A stretch of DNA of 34,715 bases from a virus. Each line of letters starts with the position of its first letter. Position 1 is the first letter of the stretch. Below, in pieces: positions 29,401 to 34,715 of this stretch. The position numbers were made by a program, and so were the translations under genes. The stretch covers positions 1 through 34,715 of IMG/VR virus record IMGVR_UViG_3300037586_000477; one strand, 5' to 3'. The notes under the pieces are model-generated. The model saw only the letters and a list, made by a program, of their open reading frames with translations. It was not told the origin of the DNA and did no database searches.

Positions 29401-32400
29401 CTTACGTGAGGAAGCAGCAGGAGATACGGGAAGTAAGTTCTCTGATCTTAAGCCTGCAGATGAGTTAGCTTTAAGGATTAACCAAACACTGCAAGGCAGG
29501 TACTCATTGCTTACTGCTGCGGATAAAGGTGTATACACTACCATTACTGGCTTTGCCCCTAAGAAACTTGAGTTAGATTTCAGGGGAGATGATATAATCT
29601 TCAACAACGTATCCACAGTAGATATCATAGGGAATTACTTCATAGATGAACTTGCTAGAATGTCTCAAGCTTGGAATGAGGTACATGGGCCTAATGCTAT
29701 CCCTGTAGAGCAACAAGTAGAGCATTACCATAAAGGTAAACGTCATGCTTTCAAATCTCAATTATTTCCTTCGCTAAGCCCGATCGAAATTACCGAATCG
29801 GGAGAGGTGGTGGATAATATAGATTTGGATGTAGATACGCTTGAGCTTATTAAGACATACATTACCTCAGATAATAATAAACCTACTTGGGGAACAAAGA
29901 CAGTTAATCAACTAAGACCAAAGGTAGAAGGCCTTCTTAAGCGATTAGCTGAGAAAGAGATAGACCTAGCAGTGCAGACAGGTGTCCTTCAAAAGCAAGG
30001 AGGCAACCTTATTAATGTGGGGTTAGATACTTCTGTGCTTAAGACCTTTAGAAAGAAGGGCGCTACAGATACTCAGGCAATCAAATCTATGATGGCTGAT
30101 TATATGGTTAATTCGTTGATTGCCCATGTAGAAACTGGAAAGCTATTCACTGGTGACCCTGCTTACTACAAGTCTCTCGATGACTTGAAGAAGCGTGTAC
30201 CAGGAATTATAGCTCCAGGGCAAGACCTATTCATCCATCCCGCAGAAAACGGAAGAGAGAGACAATTCTACAATGTAGCCATTGTAAAGGACATCGAAGA
30301 AAACATGGCTGTAACGCAGCCTGAGGTCTATAAAGGGTATAAAGATGCTTTAATAGAATCAGGAATGTCTGAATCTGAGGCAGAAGAAGCCTTAAGTCCT
30401 TACAGAGAAATTAATGTAGCAGATGCTCAGGCATATGTTACTATGGAACGATATAAAGACTTGTTGCAAATGCTTGGTAAGTGGAGGCCTTCTATGGAAG
30501 CCCCTTTCGATAGATTAAGCAAAGGAGAAGAAGTAGTTGCGGAAGACGTTAGCTTATTCCTTCAACCATTGAAAGGGATGTACTATGATCTAGTGCCTTC
30601 ACCAACTGGTAATCGTATGCAACCGGTCTACCTTAAGTATTCTTTGGCTCCATTGATCCCTGGCATGATCCGTGGAACCAAGATGCAAGGTGTCTTGGCT
30701 GCAATGAAACGAGATAAAGTACAAGAGCTTGTATTTGAATCAGGTATCAAAGTAGGAGCAAGGGGACAAGTAGACATCAAAGATGCAGACCTCAAGTTTA
30801 ATCCAATAGAACTTGATAATCGTAACTGGAAGTTACAACAAGATCTTTCTGCTAAGTATTTGAAGAAAGGAGAAGCTATTGAAGGGTCTCAAGTACTTAA
30901 GAATGCCTTAGCGAATATCAATCCTTCGGCAATGTATGGAGATAAGGAAGGCGCTCAACTCATTGAGGAGTTTGTAGCAGCTGATAGATACCTATCTGAT
31001 CTTGGTGCCGAAAGCCTTAAGAAGGAATTTGGTGTTACTTTAGATGAGAAAGGAGGTATTGTTTCTATTGATAAGAAGAAATTGTACCCAGTACTTATTA
31101 AGGAACTCAAAGCAGAAGCTCCTAAATATGTACTAGAGGCTTTAGATAGAGGTGTAGCCTTAGATGCCATACCTCAATTCCGTAAGAAGATCCAACAGAA
31201 ATTGCTCTCAATGGTTACAGCAAGGACTGTAAGATTGAAGATGCCTGGAGGATCATTTGTACAAATGTCTCCAGCAATGTTTGAGGCAATTACTGGTTCA
31301 GATATATATAAAGAATCGGACATACTTTGGTTAACGGATGGTACTGCGTTATTACCTCCTAGAATAGAGGACGGAATAAGTAAGCCTGGACAAGTACTTG
31401 TACCTCATAGCTTGGTTAATAAGTATCCAGGATTTATGGATATGACTAAAGCTGAACAAATTAAGCTACTACGTCAAGCTCAAAAGGAAGGACTATTAGA
31501 GGGTGTTGGGTACCGTATCCCGAATCAGGATATGGCTTCTACAGATTATCTGGAGGTTGCTGGTGTTCTACCAGCGTATATGGGAGATACTATCATAGCC
31601 TATTCAGCCATTACCGCGAAAACAGGCTCTGATTATGATATCGATAAGATGTACTTCATGCTTCCTAACTTTGATCTTAAGATCAATAAGAGAGCAATGA
31701 GAAAGGACTTCTTAGAAAACAATAAAGGGCTTTTCGATACATTACGTGAGGAGGCACAGATTAAGGATATGGATAATTCTACTTTGTTTAAGTCTATACA
31801 AGAACAAAGCAGAAGTGGTCTTGATCTTACAGAAACAGAACAAGCTTTAGTAAAGGCTTGGAAAGATATGAATAAGGAAGACTATGTAAGTGGCATCACT
31901 AAGACGCCTTCTTCCTTAGACAACAAACGGTCTGCACAGAATTACAAATTAGATAGGTATAAGGAGATTCTTCTTGCTAAGGAAACCTTTACTCGATTGA
32001 TTTCTCCTATCGATGCTGAATGGTTAAAGAATGACACAAAGAAGATCAGAGAACTACTTGGTCAAGAGACTAAACTTGGAGATCTTGAATTCTTTTCTGG
32101 ATATGAACAATATGTAACCAAGCGTAAGTTCGCTGGGGGACAACATGGTGTAGGACAAACAGCTAATCACCTAGTTGATCATGTTCTTACTCAAATGGCT
32201 GGAGTATTCCTTACAAGAAACTTTGGCTTGGGGCATGGTTATGGGGATGCTACTTCTGTTGCCGAAACTAAGGAATTAGATGGTTCGAGATATATTACTT
32301 CAAACGTCTCTGCTTACATGAATGCGTATGTAGATATAGCTAAAGATCCATATATCTTTGATTTGAACAATAATACGTTCACAGCGAATACAGTCTTCTT

Positions 32401-34715
32401 GCTTATTAGAATGGGGGTAAAGCCTGAATGGATTAATCGATTCACGACCCAACCTATCATCAAAGAATACACAGACCTTACTTTAAATAGTGAAGGTAGA
32501 GTAAACGAAACGCAGTATGATGATGGTAAGCCTATTAAGCCTATTGATATCATTAAGCAAATGGAGAAGTATGCGGTGAAAGAGGTGATACCTTTCTCCA
32601 ATGATAGCATGCCTTCTAAGAAGACACTAGAGGCTCAACTAAAGGATCCAACTGCAGCTACACAACGTCAATTGTTGTCCTTGTTCTTAGAACTTCAAGA
32701 GTATGCTAAGGCATTGAACCTACAATTACGGGCATCTAAAGCAGATACCAAAGGAGCTGGAAGAACTTTAATGGAAGCCTTTATTGCACAGAATGTAAAG
32801 CTAGAAGCCTTAGCGAGTCCATTGATAGAGAATGTCGATCGTAAGTTCGATAGCACTATGTTGGGAACATATTATGATAACTCAGTCCTTCTTTCGCTCC
32901 AAGCATTTGGTGGAGAGTTTATGGGGATGTCTAAAGCTGTACAAGGAACTGTTGAGAAGATTGGAACTATGACCGGTAAGTTTCCGGTTACTGATCTTGA
33001 GATAGCTACTCTTATTGAGAATGAGGCGTACACGTACTTAATGAAGGACTTTCCTTTATTCCAACATGAGAACCCACGTAGCTTATTCTTTGGTAATACA
33101 AGTACAGCTAGGGCCTTAGAAGCTCTACAGAAAGGAGAAGACTCTCCAGTTAAGGAGAATTTGCTAATTAGAAACTTACAAGTAAATCGAGGAGAAGGGC
33201 TTGATCCAGACTTCATCGACATTGCTGGATCAAGTAAGAAGGATAAGCAAGGACAAGAAGCCTTAAGTGAAGCATGGTATGATCTTATTACTCATCCAGA
33301 TGAGGTTATCTCAAACTTTGGGAAAGAGTTGATTACTTATGCTTTCCAAACAACTGGTTTGAATCAGACAGCTTCTGCTTTCTTTGACTTAATGCCTCCA
33401 AGATTCTTAGAGGAGCATAAGTTCAAGGAGTATGTCAGTGGTATGAACTCTGTTGTTCAGGAGACGGCTGGAGGAGTAGGCTACCTTGATAACTTCGCTG
33501 GTCGATTCCTTCGAAATAACTGGGCCAACAATAAGCTTGTGCCTGTAGCTTCTGATATGGCCAAGCAATCAGTCAATAATTATCCTGAATCTATTGCTTT
33601 CCGTATTCATGAGAAATCGTCTAACTATGTTGTAGGTTTAGACGAGAATGGTAGGAAGGTATTCTATCCATACCTCAAGACAAAAGCTTCTCTATTTCGT
33701 CTACAGGGATATAAAGACACACTTAAAGGTAGAACCGCTATTTATTCTAGAGCTACGAAACGTGGTCTAGATGCAGGAAGATATAAGATCAAAGACTACA
33801 ATAAGCGTCCAATGGATTTGGATGACACCTTAGGCGTTCAATTAATAGAGGGACAAGACTATACTACTAAGTATATGCCTCCTATGGAGCCTTTTACAGA
33901 GGATGAAACACAAGAACAACGTTTCTCTTCTATGGCTGCAGAAACTATGTCTGGTCTCCATACTAAGATAGAACTAGTTCAAGGGCTATTTGATGCTGAT
34001 TTCGTATTGGATGAGACGCTGCCAGGAGTAGCTAATGTGAAGCCTGGAACTACAGGAAGACCTTTGATTACCATCAATCCTATCAAGATGAAGGAAGATA
34101 CGGTTATCCATGAGGTAGGCCATATCTATATCGATTCATTAGGAGGCATGGGAGACCCTTTCATACGTGCTGGGGTTGAGCAATTGAATGGTTCTGTAGC
34201 AGAACAGATTGTAACTAAGAACTATCCTAATATGACAGGAGAAGCTAAGAGCAAAGAAGTTCTTGCTACTGCTATTGGTATGGAAAGTGCTAAGCTCTTT
34301 AATGCAGAGGTACACAAGAAAGGAAAGTGGAATAGGTGGCTTGTAGGCCTATGGTCTAAGGTAAAGGCAATGTTTGGTATCAAGCCAAATGTAGCTAAGC
34401 AGATGGCTAGGGAAATCCTTACTGATCGTATTCGAAAGGGAGAACACTCTTTATCGGAGTATACCCAAGAACAACGTGACGAGGCTGCACAAGACAATAT
34501 GGATGATCTCGATGCAGTGCAATCGCTTCTAAATAGACTTAAAGCGTCTATGCGTCTTAAGATCAATATCCATGAGAAGAAGACAGAGGCTGCGCACAGT
34601 AAGGAGACTAAAGAGTTGAGAGAGGCGCACTTAGCGAAACTTGAAGAGCTTCTTGGTCAAATTGAGAAGGCTCAGAATTATGAAGGCTTGCTCTTATTTA
34701 TCGAGAAAGCACAGA
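23459..34715 (+). CDS. Giant virion RNA polymerase polyprotein with two zincin domains (partial, 3' end outside window)
   Basis: The frame was followed codon by codon from ATG 23459 to the edge, at least 3752 codons without a stop. Order of parts by residue: N-terminal region with Gly/Ala/Lys hydrophobic stretch (about 179-250) and a second (SFFFGAFGG, about 397-410); helical coiled coil (about 600-800); flexible linker (about 800-870); unknown globular region (about 870-1240); acidic Pro linker (about 1242-1290); zincin 1 (H1359); long unknown region; crAss-type RNA polymerase core (recognisable from about 2214) with DYDID at D2725/D2727/D2729; zincin 2 (H3551). In Cellulophaga phage phi14:2 the homologous polymerase is a packaged enzyme that transcribes early phage genes. 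Here it is fused in one much longer chain. Self-processing is inferred, not shown. Confidence 0.9.
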   Translation, partial: MPENNKPTSIKPTVNPLFGPGETELAINPLTRLPVEAPKRMDRREQAHFQTTMDQVPDLQHVKDLGDYTEYGVSMFPQLEHNWKTEQAQNQSGWEHALGFLNQGVVGEVVGGMIEGFGWLGEYNTWANISKGEEEEVGNFLIDIGEGIQDWTKEATPIYEDPNASAWNPASSAWWASKGTSVLSFASMLIPAAGAVKAIGVVGKGLGMLAKAAKLAKGLGKLGKVGKALKGVQMSAKGSRMLKLAGKGMAQAVVSRHIENNMEASGVFKEQYDKFISAGLDDKEAKKLAGEAAQDTYVRNWAMLAQDIPQYMLMGSKVKLGGFAEKALTKAAGATAAKALTNKYLVTGLSEGLEESFQFWVGEEAKYLTDVKAGIAKESSHGERMKKYLKNGELWTSFFFGAFGGMAMEGAGPGIKKVTEGATERLSTMPAKGLHHLGASISAIARKTGRNLFYSDAIKAADESGDKEASTYLRKKWNIDTAIDHLDQDTFAGYMEDIENFSETSKEDKEEFAEKHGLDPQQLLDLQTNYASYIKDAGQAKEIYDGYKNDGYAEATLAPMVMRAMDAQIASDLSIQASEQIVNKSATRGKESLTPGSGEAVYSASIEVRRIKEALKVYSKEAKNKGTGKARQERVSKRVKELTSELKDAEKVLVEANAIERTASEKRADARVIKRALSERGLFKAYNTKEYNDMLTEEAQDEIDHLQGDAIQNEHKYTTDVNELINAKDRGEHNQVVDKIREKYGEAIPEPIAKAIAGTSKMMQLREMQSSEKKQANANEKGIAEKREEIKNETDLTKAVMDADGMRKDMGEEGASALETEQVTSTVSTKQNIEGATRASDAVAASNTNDENPGSAEPTTNSVPLPKVTKSMKDSMLSFNWTSARNGGSTDSANQVLTDLLEDPKFKAVGTKLELVVEGDGIRAILLNADGEWITTNDNPVGPLLHMPIDQKDNPNFTSGKRAELGALIAQVREASEKGLRVFTEITKRTGGHKQLGLEPISIREIETATGAPAKLMVSLGTSLMYHNGNPVTDTDATGTGGAIYLETRDIEGNLVPMKLDASYLTREEANLMVDLYTDFQNRNTWFNTPVADNPMVEGLTYGQAFELLAYEGSKTANTIITDEESEDYGKRKDLYYNKNTKSLHFGAKAIPIDKINEVREDIVDWMMAMVPRYASIKKLNLPMSEWATRDGRTSTAKFSFMGKDYTVKDKYNDFLIDSEKYLTNLSPNDGKLFIQPTIEFSSTLDIEEETAQEPVVPTPEQTKEAGGDTKEAKAPDNPFGGVKRKKTGFNLMAAPSGGYTIANMAEERAWLEAVLPNVPVTVIDGLIRMANKGGRAYGAYVNGMIQLSNIMEKGTAYHEAFHAVSQLYLSENERTELYEEARSKYGTPTQEQLDARKVESEQDWFEEKLADDFRAFVHSEGTMSFHPKAKSFFGKLWEMIKHLFGSRSKVDQVFAKINRGYYATAPMSGRVAKMTNKALYNRADNLNVSQFYDIVDTITFSVVQESKLMETEDISALTMEAISTDAISGHLATYYDLAMEANNLTTANIFIAANADVDAIRSAILDKFNEMQLEVNPEVQAILDTDDLTEEEKTEKLNTKSAFEYSGKDNATGNVKLLLSMVPKLKSTDLIEQEDGSVVKDYEINPNTGLPRLAYAASTWAALAKSLSGIVDSYIYETGELTTAFDKMLVAMDELTTTRPEISILTAKLRDPAYPMHKKIQFFSAFSKANMQYYTARFKKEGQIKQFVFSKSESRSPAEQVRNEWVQNFRDKMYAYSGDHMALDSEPLTFAYSLMVSLKEDVLEAIQARKELNVEVPVEEYKEQLFQSLNSVGIELSRPAFNYWMEGRPGNNEDQRLKNAVTKVAIMFESPTGLTKVITDGAEGKKPWVKSEKTALALAEVESLFREDLSESGVLGADNSMYYTYSLNNFLIKKIQEIKNNDEYLEKLSKIPGNANAIWISELLNNKKTREEFNYNVFNNLREEAAGDTGSKFSDLKPADELALRINQTLQGRYSLLTAADKGVYTTITGFAPKKLELDFRGDDIIFNNVSTVDIIGNYFIDELARMSQAWNEVHGPNAIPVEQQVEHYHKGKRHAFKSQLFPSLSPIEITESGEVVDNIDLDVDTLELIKTYITSDNNKPTWGTKTVNQLRPKVEGLLKRLAEKEIDLAVQTGVLQKQGGNLINVGLDTSVLKTFRKKGATDTQAIKSMMADYMVNSLIAHVETGKLFTGDPAYYKSLDDLKKRVPGIIAPGQDLFIHPAENGRERQFYNVAIVKDIEENMAVTQPEVYKGYKDALIESGMSESEAEEALSPYREINVADAQAYVTMERYKDLLQMLGKWRPSMEAPFDRLSKGEEVVAEDVSLFLQPLKGMYYDLVPSPTGNRMQPVYLKYSLAPLIPGMIRGTKMQGVLAAMKRDKVQELVFESGIKVGARGQVDIKDADLKFNPIELDNRNWKLQQDLSAKYLKKGEAIEGSQVLKNALANINPSAMYGDKEGAQLIEEFVAADRYLSDLGAESLKKEFGVTLDEKGGIVSIDKKKLYPVLIKELKAEAPKYVLEALDRGVALDAIPQFRKKIQQKLLSMVTARTVRLKMPGGSFVQMSPAMFEAITGSDIYKESDILWLTDGTALLPPRIEDGISKPGQVLVPHSLVNKYPGFMDMTKAEQIKLLRQAQKEGLLEGVGYRIPNQDMASTDYLEVAGVLPAYMGDTIIAYSAITAKTGSDYDIDKMYFMLPNFDLKINKRAMRKDFLENNKGLFDTLREEAQIKDMDNSTLFKSIQEQSRSGLDLTETEQALVKAWKDMNKEDYVSGITKTPSSLDNKRSAQNYKLDRYKEILLAKETFTRLISPIDAEWLKNDTKKIRELLGQETKLGDLEFFSGYEQYVTKRKFAGGQHGVGQTANHLVDHVLTQMAGVFLTRNFGLGHGYGDATSVAETKELDGSRYITSNVSAYMNAYVDIAKDPYIFDLNNNTFTANTVFLLIRMGVKPEWINRFTTQPIIKEYTDLTLNSEGRVNETQYDDGKPIKPIDIIKQMEKYAVKEVIPFSNDSMPSKKTLEAQLKDPTAATQRQLLSLFLELQEYAKALNLQLRASKADTKGAGRTLMEAFIAQNVKLEALASPLIENVDRKFDSTMLGTYYDNSVLLSLQAFGGEFMGMSKAVQGTVEKIGTMTGKFPVTDLEIATLIENEAYTYLMKDFPLFQHENPRSLFFGNTSTARALEALQKGEDSPVKENLLIRNLQVNRGEGLDPDFIDIAGSSKKDKQGQEALSEAWYDLITHPDEVISNFGKELITYAFQTTGLNQTASAFFDLMPPRFLEEHKFKEYVSGMNSVVQETAGGVGYLDNFAGRFLRNNWANNKLVPVASDMAKQSVNNYPESIAFRIHEKSSNYVVGLDENGRKVFYPYLKTKASLFRLQGYKDTLKGRTAIYSRATKRGLDAGRYKIKDYNKRPMDLDDTLGVQLIEGQDYTTKYMPPMEPFTEDETQEQRFSSMAAETMSGLHTKIELVQGLFDADFVLDETLPGVANVKPGTTGRPLITINPIKMKEDTVIHEVGHIYIDSLGGMGDPFIRAGVEQLNGSVAEQIVTKNYPNMTGEAKSKEVLATAIGMESAKLFNAEVHKKGKWNRWLVGLWSKVKAMFGIKPNVAKQMAREILTDRIRKGEHSLSEYTQEQRDEAAQDNMDDLDAVQSLLNRLKASMRLKINIHEKKTEAAHSKETKELREAHLAKLEELLGQIEKAQNYEGLLLFIEKAQ
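23993..24208 (+). other. Membrane-active-like Gly/Ala/Lys segment of the giant protein
   Basis: Residues about 179-250 start with a hydrophobic run (SVLSFASMLIPAAGAV) and continue as a repeated Gly-Lys-Leu pattern (VVGKGLGMLAKAAKLAKGLG). This is like amphipathic or pore-forming helices. Such a segment could help pass the protein through the bacterial envelope. Confidence 0.45.
27476..27853 (+). other. Zincin-type metallopeptidase domain 1 (within giant protein)
   Basis: HEAFH at residues 1359-1363 is the HExxH zinc site. E1408, in EEKLADDF and 49 residues after H1359, is a likely third ligand. A trailing GKLWEMIKHLFG has its Trp at 1438. A strand (MIQLSN) precedes the HExxH. Confidence 0.75.
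30098..32788 (+). other. Single-chain RNA polymerase core (within giant protein)
   Basis: Recognisable blocks by residue: LFTGDPAYY and DDLKKR (about 2230-2245), DAQAYVTMERYKDLL (from 2322), PVYLKYSLAPLIPG then RGTK, EGVGYRIPNQD (about 2682-2692), GSDYDIDKMY with the metal-binding DxDxD at 2725-2729, KRKFAGGQHGVGQTAN (about 2888), AKDPYIFDLNN (from 2961) and QPII. The DxDxD corresponds to the magnesium-binding aspartates of double-psi beta-barrel RNA polymerases. Confidence 0.87.
34046..34408 (+). other. Zincin-type metallopeptidase domain 2 (within giant protein)
   Basis: HEVGH at residues 3551-3555 follows a strand (LITINP) and KEDTVI. E3600, in KEVLATAIG, lies 49 residues after the first His. 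VGLWSKVKAMFG follows with its Trp at 3632. Spacing mirrors domain 1. Confidence 0.75.

Noticed and set aside
1-34715. CRISPR arrays, integrase, insertion sequences or direct repeats
   Set aside because: No repeat-spacer pattern, transposase or recombinase motif was seen in either strand; the window is continuous virion coding sequence.
1-34715. Stop codon reassignment, known in some crAss-like phages
   Set aside because: TAG, TGA and TAA all end genes at sensible positions, and no gene needs an in-frame stop to be read through.

Overview
The window looks like the late (virion) module of a tailed, short-tailed (podovirus-type) phage of the Crassvirales (crAss-like) group, which infect Bacteroidota. 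The support is gene content plus gene order: large terminase, portal, a Gly-rich basic protein, an acidic scaffold-like protein, major capsid protein (MCP), a run of neck/ring-type proteins, a very large tail 'muzzle' (P22 gp10-like) protein, two long internal 'cargo' proteins, and a giant virion RNA polymerase polyprotein. All genes lie on the + strand. The DNA is moderately AT-rich, stop codons of all three kinds are used normally (no sign of recoding), and Shine-Dalgarno sequences are mostly weak or absent, as expected for Bacteroidota phages.

Layout. 1-1505 is the 3' part of terL. 1502-5088 holds portal and a Gly-rich basic protein, joined by overlapping stop/start codons. 5178-6389 is an acidic scaffold-like protein and 6420-7886 the MCP, followed by a hairpin terminator. 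7956-9736 holds two conserved head/neck proteins. 9810-11171 is a beta-rich virion protein in a gap-separated unit that ends with a strong hairpin terminator. 11254-13364 holds three tightly packed genes (a ring protein with CDCP clusters, a small possibly HU/IHF-like protein, and a P22 gp4-like adaptor/ring protein). 13364-18268 is the 1634-residue muzzle protein. 18270-23416 holds two internal or cargo proteins. 23459 to the right edge is one uninterrupted reading frame of at least 3752 codons, still open at the edge. I read it codon by codon and found no stop.

The most interesting object is this giant ORF. Its parts, in order, are a Gly/Ala/Lys-rich hydrophobic membrane-active-looking segment, coiled-coil and linker regions, a first HExxH zincin-type metallopeptidase domain, a long unknown region, the core of a crAss-type single-chain RNA polymerase with its DxDxD catalytic motif (D2725, D2727, D2729), and a second HExxH zincin domain. 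The two zincin domains share not only HExxH but also a Glu exactly 49 residues after the first His, and a downstream Leu-Trp at nearly the same spacing, so they look like duplicated domains that bracket the polymerase. A reasonable model is a polyprotein that is packaged, ejected into the cell and cut to release the polymerase. The cutting is inference.

There is no non-coding stretch above about 90 bases, and I saw no tRNA, CRISPR array, IS element or integrase. Three of the larger gaps (5089-5177, 9737-9809, 23417-23458) each carry an exact TTATAAT a short way upstream of the next ATG, which may be late promoters.
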